From Singulisphaera sp. GP187 (GTDB lineage Bacteria; Planctomycetota; Planctomycetia; Isosphaerales; Isosphaeraceae), in the NCBI RefSeq assembly GCF_900129635.1, contig NZ_FSRB01000002.1, forward strand, positions 62,001 through 126,000: DNA of 64,000 bases, read 5' to 3'. The position numbers and the translations under genes are program-made. This document shows, one piece after another, positions 52,820 through 62,890 of this stretch; within the stretch, counting starts at the first letter, position 1; each line of letters starts with the position of its first letter. The notes below the pieces were generated by a model. It saw nothing but the letters and a program-made list of their open reading frames with translations. It was not told the DNA's origin and ran no database searches.

Positions 52820-53941
52820 ATGGATGGCCCCTGGCCGATCGTCATGTCCGACTCTGTTTCGACCCAGGACGGGCCGCCGGAAATCAGCGTCGTCGTCCCG
52901 TTGCACAACGAGCAGGAGACGCTCGTCGAGCTCTATCGCCGCCTGAGCCTGGCGCTGCGGTCGCTCGGAATCACCTACGAGATCCTGCTCGTCAACGACG
53001 GCAGCCGGGACGCGACTCCGGGGATGATCGCTCGGCTGCAGGAGTCGGACCAGAACCTCGTCGCGCTCCACCTGAGCCGGAACTTCGGCCATCAGGCCGC
53101 CGTCACCGCGGGCCTCGACCACGCGCGGGGCCTGGTCGTCGCGATCATGGACGGCGACCTCCAGGATCCGCCGGAGCTCCTCCCCGAACTCGTCGCCCTC
53201 TGGCGCGACGGCAACGACGTGGTCTACGCCGTCCGCCGCCAGCGTCAGGAAGGGGTGCTCAAACGATTCGGCTACTTCGCCTTCTACCGCCTCATGCGCG
53301 CCATGAGCGACCTCGAGATCCCGCTCGACAGCGGCGACTTCTGCCTGATGGACCGCCAAGTCGTCGACGCCCTGAACGGGCTCCCCGAGCGGCTCCGGTT
53401 CGTCCGCGGCCTGCGGAGCTTCGTCGGGTTCCGCCAGGTCGGCCTCCCCTACGACCGCCCCGCGCGCGAGGCTGGGACCTCCAAATATCCACTCCGCCGC
53501 CTGGTCGCCCTGGCGGTCGACGGCCTGGTCAGCTTCAGCAGTCGCCCGCTCCGAATGGTGACCTACCTCGGCATCGCCTCGGCCACCGCCGCCGCCGCCA
53601 TGATGGTCTGGGCCCTGGTCGACGCCTTCGGTACCCGCTCGGCCCCGCGCGGCTGGGCGAGCACGATCATCGTCGTCCTCTTCATGGGCGCCATTCAGCT
53701 CATCAGCCTGGGCATCATCGGTGAATACATCCGCATGATCTTCCTGGAAGCGAAGCAGCGGCCCACCTATCTCGTCATGAAGCCACGCCCGGTCATCGTC
53801 CGGCGGTCCCGACCGAAGAAGCGCTCGCTCGCGGAGCCACACTCGCCCCTCCGAGGCCCCCATCGCTACCGAGGCAGTGAGCCGCCAAGACAGCGACCAA
53901 GTCAGTCCCGCCATGGCTTCGATGCCGAGACCATCGTCTGA
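52820..53941 (+). CDS. GT2 glycosyltransferase, DPM1/GtrB-type, with membrane helices
   Basis: The roughly 373-residue protein has a GT-A domain (ISVVVPLHNEQETL, ILLVNDGSRD and VAIMDGDLQDPPE with the DxD motif). Two C-terminal membrane helices near 245-270 and 285-310 follow. The pattern fits bactoprenol glucosyltransferase or dolichol-phosphate mannosyltransferase-like enzymes. The ATG at 52820 or 52844 may be the start; neither has a clear ribosome site. The tail is basic. It pairs with the wecB copy just upstream. Confidence 0.9.
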   Translation: MDGPWPIVMSDSVSTQDGPPEISVVVPLHNEQETLVELYRRLSLALRSLGITYEILLVNDGSRDATPGMIARLQESDQNLVALHLSRNFGHQAAVTAGLDHARGLVVAIMDGDLQDPPELLPELVALWRDGNDVVYAVRRQRQEGVLKRFGYFAFYRLMRAMSDLEIPLDSGDFCLMDRQVVDALNGLPERLRFVRGLRSFVGFRQVGLPYDRPAREAGTSKYPLRRLVALAVDGLVSFSSRPLRMVTYLGIASATAAAAMMVWALVDAFGTRSAPRGWASTIIVVLFMGAIQLISLGIIGEYIRMIFLEAKQRPTYLVMKPRPVIVRRSRPKKRSLAEPHSPLRGPHRYRGSEPPRQRPSQSRHGFDAETIV

Positions 53942-54017
53942 CCGACGCACGGCTGGGGCCGGACCGAGAGACAGTGAGGCCGATGAAATCGATCTTCATT
54001 TGTTGTACCAAGAAACA

Positions 54018-54212
54018 TCAAGGCTTCGTCAGCACGATCACTTCGTCCTTCACGACGGCGATCAAGCCAAGCGGCTTCAGAAGCTCCTCGAGCGCCTGAC
54101 CCAGCGGGACGTCCTTGGCCGAGCCCGTCACGGTGGCCTCGGGATCGATCGCCCCAGCGAGTCGCCCTGCAGGGTCCAGCACGAAGTTTTCCGGCCTGCT
54201 TCTCGGCGCAAC
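54018..54212 (-). pseudogene. C-terminal remnant of an STN/secretin-like domain protein
   Basis: The leftward frame after a TGA at 54213-54215 reads ENFVLDPAGRLAGAIDPEA, then DVPLGQALEELLKPLGLIA and VVKDEVIVLTKP before a stop at 54018-54020. This is the short beta-alpha repeat of secretin/TonB N-terminal (STN) type domains, whose proteins normally have a long N-terminal portion. Here only about 56 residues remain with no start, so it is a decayed gene end. The rest of 53942-54311 is empty. Confidence 0.6.
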
Positions 54213-54311
54213 TCACTTTTAACAAACTCTTTACTGAAACATTGCGAACCGTTGGCTTGGCGTGGTTGCGACAGGCGCAACTCACGCCGAATGCGGAATC
54301 AGTGGTTCCCC

Positions 54312-56951
54312 TTAATCCTTGTCCGCCGAGGAGGCCTTGGTCCGCGAGGAGACCGGCAACGGGACACCGAGCGTGTCACGATTCGCGGTGAAGCCGCCAC
54401 CGTCCACGTCGACGAAGATCGGGTTACTTACCGCCGTGGGCGGTTGCGCTTCGTAAGGGCCGTGGTAACGTCCGAGACGCGAATGCTCGCCCGTGGCGAT
54501 CACGATCAGGTGGGCATCGGTGGCCAGAGTCAGGGGCACGTCCCGCTCGAATTGGGCGGGCTCGGAACCGGCGCCAGGACCGGTTGAGAACCCGAGCGAG
54601 CCGGAGGCTCGAGTCCAGTTCAAGGCAGGGTCGGGACGGCCGTTGACGAGAACCTGGACCCGATCGACGTCGATTTCCGCGGCGCAGAGGACGCGGATCT
54701 TCAGCAACGACGACGTCTTGCCGCCGACGTCGCCACCCGGGGAAACACTGTCGAGTGAAACCTCGAGAAACGGCCCGTTGCTCATGACCGTTCGGCCCGC
54801 CTTGACGGCCCTCGAAAGGGCCAGTGCATCGAGCCGGGCCGGGTCATCCACGGCCGATTGAATGTAGGTGAAAATCGACCCGTTGTGAAACGCGGTCGCG
54901 TGCGCATCGGAATTGGCGGTGCCGTAGATCCGGTCCCCCTGGTTGAGCATCTGGAGCCAGCGGAAGGCAGTTCCCCGCTTCGCCTCGGGGTCACTTTTTT
55001 CCAGGTCCTTGAGCAACTTCGGGATGTCGCGGTTGAGCTCCATCGCATGGGTCAAGGGGCGGGTCCCAAATCCCCCGTCGGGCTTGCCGTCCTGGTCCTT
55101 GTCAAAGTAGAGCCAACCAATGCTCGGATGGTTCTGTTGAACAAATTTTTCCGCGTCGTCATCGAGGTGGAACAGGCGGCCCATCTGCACGTTCGGGTCG
55201 CGATCGGTGCGCGGAGCGCCGCCCCCCTCGGCCCCTTCGCGAATCCGGAGCGGGAACGCGATCTGGTGATTGATGTCCCCCGGGCCGGGCCGCCCGCTCA
55301 GCTCAATGCTGGCGGCCGACTGGAGAAAGGCCCCGAGATGCTCGGCCTCAATCGCCGATGCAAATGAAGTGATGCGGTTATGCTCGGTCGCCGGCGCGAA
55401 TTCGATCCCGCTGGCGGCGATGCCGACCACACGCCCGCGCGTGTCGGCGATGCTGTCATTACTCGCGGTCGTATGGTTGTGCAAGTCGGCGATCACCCAG
55501 CCCGGCGTGTCGAAGCCGCGATGAATCTCCGCGCGGATCGTGGCGGGCTTGCCGTAGTCGACCGCAAACCTTCGCGTTTCGCGGGTGAACTCGGGGCCCC
55601 GGCCGATGATGGCCTCGTACTGCCCGGGGGCCAACGGCACGGAAAAGACGCCGTCGCCCGAGACGCAGAGGTTGCCCGCCTGGGTGGGCAGAGCGGCCGG
55701 ACCAAGGGAGGGGTCAGGCGTGCCATCGACGCCGAAAAGCACGACCTTGACCGGCCCTCGATGACGACCTCCCGCCGTGACCGCCTCGACGTCGAAGACC
55801 GCTTCGGAAAAGGGCCCGACGACGATCTCGACCGGCCGGTCGGCAGCCTTCGGGGCATTGATTTTGAGGCGCGTCTCGGCACGTCCGCGCTGGGTCACGG
55901 TGAGGTCATGCTCTCCAGGATCATCGCTCAGGATCAGGTTGAGCCGCCCGTCCGCGTCGGTCCGGCCTGTCGAGTGGACAGTCTTATCGCGCTGGGCCTT
56001 GACGGTCGCGGCTCGGACCGGCTTGCCGGCGGGGTCGACGACGCGGACCGGGATCATCGCCACCTTGCGCCCGAGTCGTTCGGCGATCACGGCTTGGACA
56101 TCGGCGGGGTGACGTCCGGGGACCAGGTCGCGTTCCACCACCACCTCCCCGCCCGCGGGAATGGGGGACGGAGCCGGTAGCGATTTGCCCAGCGGGGGCG
56201 TCCCGTCAGGCTTGGCAAGCAGGTCGGGGAAGTCGAGCCGGTTGCCCCCCTCGAGGAAATAGACCTTACCGGCGGGGTTGGCGTACGATCGGATCAAGTT
56301 GCCGCCGGCCCGGACCACCCCATAGGCGGCGCCGTGCCAGGGCTCATCATAGATCAACGAATCGGTATCGCCCGCGGGCGGAATCTCGAACAGCGTGTCC
56401 GCGCGGATCTTGTCATAGACGGCCGCGTTGGCCCGCTTCGACCCGCGGTTCCGGTAGGTGGTCACGATCCGGAGGAAGGGCTCGCCGTCGCGGAGCCGGT
56501 ATTCCGTCTCAACCTCCACCGGATCCCCTTGCAGGCCCGCGACGGCGGCCCGTGTGAACCGGATCGCCACCTCAGCGCCCTCGGCGCGGAGGATCTCGGC
56601 ATGAATCGGTCCGGGCGCATCGAGATAGTGACCGTGCGGGTAGTAGGCATCCAGCAGGTCGTTGTTCCCGCCGGCCAGGTCGAGCCGCACGAGGTCGAGC
56701 ACGGCCCCTTGGACGGCCTGCGTGTTCACGTTGGCGTCGCGGACCGAGGCAACACCCCCGACCGTCGCCGCGATCCGATCGCTCCGAAGCAGGTAGTCCC
56801 CGAAGATCGCGTCCACCTCCTTGCCGGCGGGAAGCAACCGGGAGTGCTCAGGGCCAATCTTGACGATCTCGGCGCCGCCGGCTTGCGGGGGAATGAAGGC
56901 CCCCGCAAACCAGCAGACCAACCCGAGTCGAGTCCACATCGAATTCTTCAC
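54312..56951 (-). CDS. CehA/McbA-type PHP metallohydrolase, exported
   Basis: The 879-residue protein has a signal peptide (LGLVCWFAGAFIPPQAGG). A long N-terminal part with Ig/carboxypeptidase-like repeats (VRVVDPAGKPVRAATVKA) follows, and then a PHP domain from about 490. PHP residues include ADLHNHTTASNDS (HxH), the histidine of FAPATEHN and the distal TANSDAHAT. These resemble CehA/McbA metal-dependent hydrolases. The start codon is GTG at 56951, eight bases after GGAGCG; the ATG at 56939 is an alternative. Substrate unknown, probably an ester or phosphate. It is encoded just after the DUF1559 gene. Confidence 0.9.
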   Translation of the reverse strand: MKNSMWTRLGLVCWFAGAFIPPQAGGAEIVKIGPEHSRLLPAGKEVDAIFGDYLLRSDRIAATVGGVASVRDANVNTQAVQGAVLDLVRLDLAGGNNDLLDAYYPHGHYLDAPGPIHAEILRAEGAEVAIRFTRAAVAGLQGDPVEVETEYRLRDGEPFLRIVTTYRNRGSKRANAAVYDKIRADTLFEIPPAGDTDSLIYDEPWHGAAYGVVRAGGNLIRSYANPAGKVYFLEGGNRLDFPDLLAKPDGTPPLGKSLPAPSPIPAGGEVVVERDLVPGRHPADVQAVIAERLGRKVAMIPVRVVDPAGKPVRAATVKAQRDKTVHSTGRTDADGRLNLILSDDPGEHDLTVTQRGRAETRLKINAPKAADRPVEIVVGPFSEAVFDVEAVTAGGRHRGPVKVVLFGVDGTPDPSLGPAALPTQAGNLCVSGDGVFSVPLAPGQYEAIIGRGPEFTRETRRFAVDYGKPATIRAEIHRGFDTPGWVIADLHNHTTASNDSIADTRGRVVGIAASGIEFAPATEHNRITSFASAIEAEHLGAFLQSAASIELSGRPGPGDINHQIAFPLRIREGAEGGGAPRTDRDPNVQMGRLFHLDDDAEKFVQQNHPSIGWLYFDKDQDGKPDGGFGTRPLTHAMELNRDIPKLLKDLEKSDPEAKRGTAFRWLQMLNQGDRIYGTANSDAHATAFHNGSIFTYIQSAVDDPARLDALALSRAVKAGRTVMSNGPFLEVSLDSVSPGGDVGGKTSSLLKIRVLCAAEIDVDRVQVLVNGRPDPALNWTRASGSLGFSTGPGAGSEPAQFERDVPLTLATDAHLIVIATGEHSRLGRYHGPYEAQPPTAVSNPIFVDVDGGGFTANRDTLGVPLPVSSRTKASSADKD

Positions 56952-57009
56952 CGTTGATCGCTCCGCACAGATTCAGCAACTTGGGTTGTGGCACAACAAG
57001 AGGCCACGC

Positions 57010-58106
57010 TCAAAAGGAATCGGCCGAGATGATCTCGCCCTGGGCACGCGTACCGAGCGACCAGACCACCGGCATCGCGGTCGAATCCTTGAGGAACCGC
57101 ACCGAACCGTCCGCCAGGAGGATATTCGCCCCCCCGGAATGGTTGCTGCTCATGTTAAACATTCCGGCGGCGGCCAGCGTGTTGGCATTCCCGGCGCTGC
57201 AATTGGTGTACTTGGCGTTGGGAGGCAGAAGGGTGCTGCCCATCGAATATCCGACCAGTCCGAACGCCCACGCCTCACCCAGGATCGGCGTGAAGCTCGA
57301 CCGGGTCGTCGCCACCGCCTTGGTGCAGCTCTCGATCCAGGCCTGGAAACCGAGGTTGTTCAAGTTCGGCATCAGCTCGGTGCCGGCGGCGGTCCGCGAG
57401 GTTCCCGAAGGACCGCTGCCGAGGAAGACGATATCGGTGGGAATGGTGACGGTGCCAATGTTGCCCGACCCGGTCTTCCACTCCGCGAAGGCGAGCGTAT
57501 TGCTCGACCCGTCCTGAATGCTGCTGAGCCCGAAGGTCGGGCCGGTCACCTGGAAGAGGCCGTTGGGAGGACCGCCGGCCTTGGACGCATCCCATTCAAT
57601 ACCGGCGCCATAAGAAGCGAAATAGTTGTTTCCGGTGGCACGGGCCGAATTGTGCGTGCTGACCCAACTCGGCTCGATGCTCGAGGGGCAGAGGAAGGCG
57701 GCGACCCGCGTCGCCGTCACCGTCGAGTTGATCGCCGTCCCCGTCGGATCAGACTTCACCGAGATCGAGAAGTTTGCGGCGTTATACAACGCCTGCTGCT
57801 CCAAGGTGGGCAACAATCGAGCGTGGGTGCTGAAGTCGCCGTTGGTCCGGGTTGACCCATCGGCGTTCCGTGATGTCAAAGCTCCCGGGGGAAGGTGTCG
57901 TTGGTCTGATGGTAATTGTGCAAGGCCAGCCCGATCTGCTTGAGGTGATTGACGCACTCCATGCGTCGCGCCGCCTCCCGCGCCGCTTGAACCGCCGGCA
58001 GCAACAGCGCGATGAGCACGGCAATGATCGCAATCACAACCAGCAGCTCGATGAGGGTGAAACCAAGGACCAACCGACTCCGGAATCGACGAGCAGAAAC
58101 CTTCAT
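57010..58106 (-). pseudogene. DUF1559 prepilin-like protein, frameshifted
   Basis: The N-terminal frame (58106 onward) reads MKVSARRFRSRLVLGFTLIE, then LLVVIAIIAVLIALLLP and EAARRMECVNHLKQIGLALH, the type IV prepilin-like helix of planctomycete DUF1559 proteins. It ends in NDTFPREL and a stop. The correct continuation GALTSRNADGSTRTNG starts in another frame and runs to 57010, ending ILLADGSVRFLKDST. The break is at the G5 run 57887-57891; one extra G restores the frame. DUF1559 proteins are exported by a T2SS/pilus-like route and are very abundant in planctomycetes. The gene is a pseudogene or the call is an assembly artefact. Confidence 0.82.
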
Positions 58107-58209
58107 AACGAATTCTCGTTCCCTGAAAATCAGCAAATTCTGAAAAGATGAACATTTTTTGCAAACAAAGCGTCGCCGCGTCACCAGGGGATCGGCAGTG
58201 GCCGATACC

Positions 58210-59757
58210 TCAGCGCGTCGGCAGCGGGAGGAAATCCCAATCGAGGATCATCTTCTCGGCGAGCGCGGCCTTGAGCGTGCGTTCGACCTCGGCGACCTCG
58301 GCCCGTCCGGCGAGGTTGTCGAGTTCGCCGGGGTCGGCGTTGAGATCGTAGAGCTCGAACGTCGGCCGCGGAGCCGTGAAGTAGGCGCGGACGAATTGCG
58401 GGGCGAGTTGTCCCGCTTGGTTGGCTGCGACCATCGCCTTCCAGCCGGCATCCCGCTGGCTGTCGATCGGGCCAACCGGCTGGTGGGGTGTGCAGTTATA
58501 AATCAGCTTATAACGATCCGAGCGGACGCATCGCGCCAGGTCGAACGATGCGGCAGAGATCCCCGGGGACATCGACCCGTCGGCGACGTGGGGGCCACGC
58601 TCGGCGAACACATGGCGTCGTGCCGCGAACGCCTGGTTTCGGAGCAGGGGCAAAAAGCTGAGCCCACTCATCGACTTCGGCGGCGCGAGGCCGGCGGCCT
58701 CAAGCATCGTGGGCGCGAAATCCTCGCCCGAGATCAGGGCCCGGCTCGTTTCCCCCGGCTTGACCACGCCCGGCCAGCGGACCAAGAGCGGGACATGAAT
58801 CCCCCGGTCGTGCAGCGCCCCCTTGCCGTGCGGGAAGGCCATCCCGTTGTCGCCCATGAAAACGACGAGCGTGTCGCCGGCGAGTCCCCGGGCGTTCAGC
58901 ACGTCGAGGACACTCTGGACGTCATTGTCGAGATGCTCGATCTCGGCAAGGTGGCGTGCCAGGTCGTCGCGGACGCCCGGCAAATCGGGCAAGTCCGGGG
59001 GAAGCGTGAGCTTGGCGGGGTCGATGGCGCCTCGACTCCCCTGGGTGTCCCAGGGGTGATGGGGATCGCTGAAGCCGAGCCAGAAGAACCAGGGTTTGCC
59101 GGCCGGGGCCGCGTCGAGGAACGCCCCGAGGTGATCGCCGTAACGCGACCACCCCTGGGCGGGCGCCTTCTCGACGTAGTCGACACGCTCCTTGAACGTC
59201 CGCAGCTTGTGGCGGTCGAGCACCTCGGTCGTCACCGTCGGCGCAAGCCGACCGCGAGCCGCCGGCCCGTCGAGATGATACGTCCTCCCACCAACCCCGG
59301 TGAAATACCCCGCGCCCTCGCGGAGCAGGTCGGGGAGCGCCCGCACGTCGGACGGCAGCGGTGACGTGAATCGCACCATGCGGACCGACACCGGCGAGCG
59401 CCCGGTCATCAAAGCCGCGCGTGACGGCACGCACTGCGGGCAACTGACGAACATCGCGTCGCAGCGCAGGCCCTCGGCCGCGAAACGGTCGAGGTTCGGC
59501 GTCCGCACGTCAGGATTGCCGTAGGCCCCAAGATAGGGGGCGCTGTGGTCGTCCGAGAGGAGGAAGAGGATGTTAGGCGGGCCGCCCGCCGCGGTGGCCG
59601 GTTGAGCCAGGGTCAACAGGCCGACAAGCACCAATCCCACTCGCCACGAGTGGCTCCGGCCACCGCGCCGCCGCGGAGCGCTCCCGATCCGCTCGCCACC
59701 GCGAGCCGATGAGCCGTGGACAGACCACCTCGGAAACCCTACTCCAGTCATCATCAT
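58210..59757 (-). CDS. Type I sulfatase
   Basis: The 515-residue enzyme has an N-terminal signal or anchor (VGLVLVGLLTLAQPATA), then ILFLLSDDHSAPYLGAYGNP, which supplies metal-binding acids. The sulfatase signature reads CVPSRAALMTGR, where the Cys is converted to formylglycine. FMGDNGMAFPHGKG and HVPLLVRWPG follow. Type I sulfatases remove sulfate esters from sugars or polysaccharides. An FGE-type gene lies nearby on the same strand (60795), but it appears broken. The start could be one of three adjacent ATGs. Confidence 0.93.
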   Translation of the reverse strand: MMMTGVGFPRWSVHGSSARGGERIGSAPRRRGGRSHSWRVGLVLVGLLTLAQPATAAGGPPNILFLLSDDHSAPYLGAYGNPDVRTPNLDRFAAEGLRCDAMFVSCPQCVPSRAALMTGRSPVSVRMVRFTSPLPSDVRALPDLLREGAGYFTGVGGRTYHLDGPAARGRLAPTVTTEVLDRHKLRTFKERVDYVEKAPAQGWSRYGDHLGAFLDAAPAGKPWFFWLGFSDPHHPWDTQGSRGAIDPAKLTLPPDLPDLPGVRDDLARHLAEIEHLDNDVQSVLDVLNARGLAGDTLVVFMGDNGMAFPHGKGALHDRGIHVPLLVRWPGVVKPGETSRALISGEDFAPTMLEAAGLAPPKSMSGLSFLPLLRNQAFAARRHVFAERGPHVADGSMSPGISAASFDLARCVRSDRYKLIYNCTPHQPVGPIDSQRDAGWKAMVAANQAGQLAPQFVRAYFTAPRPTFELYDLNADPGELDNLAGRAEVAEVERTLKAALAEKMILDWDFLPLPTR

Positions 59758-60794
59758 GACAGAACTCGTAAAGCCGATCCGTCGCCCAAAAATGAGGACG
59801 AATCAAGGAAAAAGACAAAGGGCAATCAGGGCCGACGACCGCGCAGCGAACACCCTACGGATTCACCACCCCCTCGCGAACTCGGCGAGCGGGCTTGAAT
59901 CGTAAATGAAGATGGCCGTGGCGCAGGCGACCGCCCGGCATCAACCTCAGCGGTTGGCCCACAGGTCCTGATGGGCCTGGGCAGGCCCCCATCAGGGAGT
60001 CCTGCTGTCTCGTTATGAAACGCCCTGGATATTTACAACGACCCAATCGTCTGAGCCGCCAACTCCGTTCGCTACATCTTGATCGAGATAGTCGGGTTTT
60101 GCAAGACCAGCGACCTCACAAATCCTCCCAAGGCCGTTTTACGCTTGATTCCGCCACGATCAAGCAATCGAGATCGCTTAACATAACTCTTCCATCATCG
60201 GTCGTGAGCCGGGCCTCGCGGAAGACCGCGAGAGCCTGGGGTTGCCACCCTTTTTTTCAGGGCGTGAAGCGACGGCGGTTGGCGCCGGACGCCTGAGTGA
60301 ACTTGGAGCCGCCGTGAACCCCTCTGACGTTGCATAGGAGGTAAGGTTCGATCGCGATCGCCCCTTGAAAGACTCCCCAGGCTGTTCGACGATCGATCGG
60401 CAAACCAGAGTCGCCCGATGGCAGGGGCGTGCGCCGATCGACGCCCCGATTCCAGGGTGGCAACGCAATCCCATGAAATCAAGATCAAACGTATCAAACT
60501 CGCATAGCAATTCTAAAATTCGGTAATTCATCACAATTTGTTTGCGGTGCATTCACACAAAAACTTCAGATCCTGCCGGATTGATGCTCTTGGGCTTCGG
60601 CCACCGCCGATGGGATCATCAAGCGATCGGTTTTGGGACGATCTCCAGTCGAGGATCCGGCCTGATCGCAGTCTGGATCAGGCCTGGGCACCCGACCGAT
60701 CGCTTCGCGTTCTGAGGCGAGCCGGATAAGGATGACTTGCCCCACGCGCGTACCCCGGACCAACGAGGGTGCTCCCTCGTGCGTCCGAGGTCGT
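59758..60794. other. About 1 kb of intergenic DNA
   Basis: No gene is supported between the sulfatase and FGE-type genes. Open frames at 60178-60552 and elsewhere lack protein character. The hairpin at 59967-59996 is the only clear structure. Confidence 0.4.
59967..59996. terminator. Strong stem-loop between sulfatase and FGE-type genes
   Basis: CCTGATGGG (59967-59975) pairs with CCCATCAGG (59988-59996), and inner GCCTG/CAGGC bases extend the stem with a short bulge. It probably ends the leftward FGE transcript; no T-tract follows. Confidence 0.5.
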
Positions 60795-61828
60795 TCAAGG
60801 GGCCGTCGCGAGGAGGGCCACACGGAATCCGAGACCATAACCGCGCTGGGCAACCTTGCCTTTGGACCGCGAGGAGGAGAGACAGGAACGGCCTTCGTTA
60901 TGCCAACAGCCACCACGTATCGGCCACGAGGGAAGGGAGAGTGACGTGGTCTCGAAGGGGTCGGTGCCACCGCCCGGTATCTCGACATAGCCATCACGGC
61001 ACCACTCCCAGAGGTTGCCGTGCATGTCGTGCAGCCCCCAGGCATTGGCTGGGTAGCGGCCGACCGGCGTCGTCAAGCCCGGGTAGGGGCCAACCGGCGC
61101 ACCTTGAAAAGGAGCGGTTCCATCGAAATTCGCTTGCGCACTTCCCAGTCGGTCGCCAAACGCCGTGGCGGTCGTCGTCCCCGCGCGGCAGGCGAACTCC
61201 CACTGCGCCTCGGTCGGGAGGCAGTACTCCGCTCCCGCTTCGAGCCGGCCGGCGTCGCGTTCGGCCTCGGTGAGCTTGCGGCAAAACGCCTCGGCATCGT
61301 CATGGCTCGTGAAGTAGATCGGATAGTCCGGGCCCTCACCGGCGCCGAATCGCACACTGCCATCGTCATTCAAGCGACGTGGGAGCCTCGGCTCCTTGGC
61401 CTGCTGCTCGGCCAAGGACATACCCATCACCCGTTGCCACTGATCCTGTGTCACCTCGAACTTCCCCATCCAGAACCCGCGACGGAGGGTCACCCGCACT
61501 GGATCAGCGTCCACAACCCGTAGCGGTTCCGCGGCCCCCCGCCCATGGGAAAGCTCCCTGGCGGGCACCAGCAAAAGCGCATCCCCAAGCCATTGTCCGC
61601 CCGCTCCCGCCCGGCACGCTCCCGCTCGGTCAGGTCGATCCGCATCGGTGGGCCATCCGGAATCCGGGCGATCGGCCGCCGCGCGGGGGCCGGAGCCTGA
61701 ATCCGCGGCGGGAAGGTCACGCGGAACTGATCGATCAACCCGCCAACCGCCAAGCCGCACACCAAGAAAGCCAGTCCCATCCGTGCGAAGCCGAGCCATC
61801 CCAAACGTGTCACTGACAACGGATTCAT
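60795..61828 (-). pseudogene. FGE-sulfatase (SUMF1)-type protein, frameshifted
   Basis: The N-terminal frame starts at 61828 with MNPLSVTRLGWLGFARMGLA (a membrane anchor) and runs to LGMRFCWCPPGSFPMGGG, then stops. The continuation in another frame reads EPLRVVDADPVRVTLRRGF and MGKFEVTQDQWQRVMG. Then follow AEYCLPTEAQWEFACRAG and LHDMHGNLWEWCRDG, ending RGGCWHNEGRSCLS and GLGFRVALLA. The shift is at the C6 run 61535-61540 (one base too few). FGE-type proteins make formylglycine in sulfatases, fitting the sulfatase at 58210. Many paralogues lack activity. Confidence 0.85.
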
Positions 61829-62160
61829 GGGCGATGCTCAAGATCCAGACTTGATCGGGTCCCTTGACAAACGAGTGATCGCAGGATTCTATCAAAGGCG
61901 GCCCAACAGCAACACAACCCGATCTGAAATCAGCATTAACCATATCACAACATCACAACCTAACTCAATCGTCTTTATTCATAATTTTGCGATTCCACAA
62001 AACCGCGGCTCTTGTGACGCTTCGCGTGGCCGGAGGCGGAGCGGACGCTTGGGATACATGGTGCTGAACCGCGGCCCGGACCGATTCGAGGAGAGCCGCC
62101 ATGGGGAATTCAAATTTAACATTCCTACATCATGATATGCCATACACAATCTGGATGAAA
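61829..62160. other. AT-richer intergenic region
   Basis: Base composition changes here from the high-GC background. No gene or clear repeat was found. It marks the edge of a lower-GC segment that runs to the window end. Confidence 0.35.
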
Positions 62161-62310
62161 TTATCCATAATCTTTATTATAGTGCCCCATTTCACCCAGA
62201 CAACGGCAAGATTGACGAGTGTTCCCTTTATTCGCCTCGGCGAGCATCAGCCACAGGCCCAGCAACAACGCCAGGGGCACAAAAGCGGCCATCCACGGCG
62301 TAGCTGTCAT
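62161..62310 (-). CDS. Small membrane protein, unknown function
   Basis: The 49-residue product reads MTATPWMAAFVPLALLLGLW and continues LMLAEANKGNTRQSC, a single membrane helix and a short hydrophilic tail. Its start overlaps the stop of the upstream small gene by four bases (ATGA). No family is recognised. Confidence 0.5.
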   Translation of the reverse strand: MTATPWMAAFVPLALLLGLWLMLAEANKGNTRQSCRCLGEMGHYNKDYG

Positions 62311-62573
62311 CTGTAAAACACCAGCAGGAGCAGACCCAGGATCGACAGAACGGCCAGCAGCCGTCCGATGGCGATAGAACCGCCCGCCACCCACTCTGCC
62401 ACAGCTTTCCGGGCATGATGCCGGCCGCCTGCGTCGAGTGCCGCCCGATTCTCCGGCTCCAGCCCCAGCCCGTATTCCAGCCGCCATTGTTCGAGGTAAT
62501 AGACGAAGCAGGCGATTTCTGCCGCCGAGATCGGGTCGGGCTGCTGAATTGGCCTACGCCGAACCTTCACCAC
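62307..62573 (-). CDS. Small membrane-anchored protein, unknown function
   Basis: The 88-residue product (GTG start) has a soluble segment containing EIACFVYYLEQWRLEYG and a C-terminal membrane helix (LLAVLSILGLLLLVFYR). It is translationally coupled to the next 49-residue gene. Pairs of small membrane proteins of this kind occur in mobile or defence islands, but no function can be assigned. Confidence 0.5.
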   Translation of the reverse strand: MVKVRRRPIQQPDPISAAEIACFVYYLEQWRLEYGLGLEPENRAALDAGGRHHARKAVAEWVAGGSIAIGRLLAVLSILGLLLLVFYR

Positions 62574-62662
62574 AAAGCCCCAAGTTTCCCAATTTAGCTA
62601 ATTTAGTCCATTCAGTTGCCAACCATCTTTTCCACATGCCGAATTCCAGGTACACTAAACGG

Positions 62663-62733
62663 ATGTTTCAAACAGTCCAGCTGGAGAAGGCGATCCGCGA
62701 GTTAAGCTGTTTGTAGATAACAGTTTGAAACAT
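62663..62733. repeat. 11-bp inverted repeat upstream of the methylase
   Basis: ATGTTTCAAAC (62663-62673) and GTTTGAAACAT (62723-62733) are perfect reverse complements separated by 49 bases. It lies 158 bases before the methylase start and may be a regulatory site or an element end. Nothing else is supported in 62574-62890. Confidence 0.4.
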
Positions 62734-62890
62734 AATTGCTTCGCTAGAAGGCTCCTCCTGTTCTAAGTATCCGATGAGAACAAGGGGCCGATTCTGCGCG
62801 GATTGGCTTTGACTGGTAAGGCTCTAGAGGGTACGCCGAAGCTGCGATGTCCCGAAATCGCGAAGCACGAACCATGAGACAGATTTAGAG

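Noticed and set aside
60178..60552. Open frames between the sulfatase and FGE-type genes.
   Set aside because: No start signal, no protein character and composition typical of antisense or intergenic high-GC DNA.
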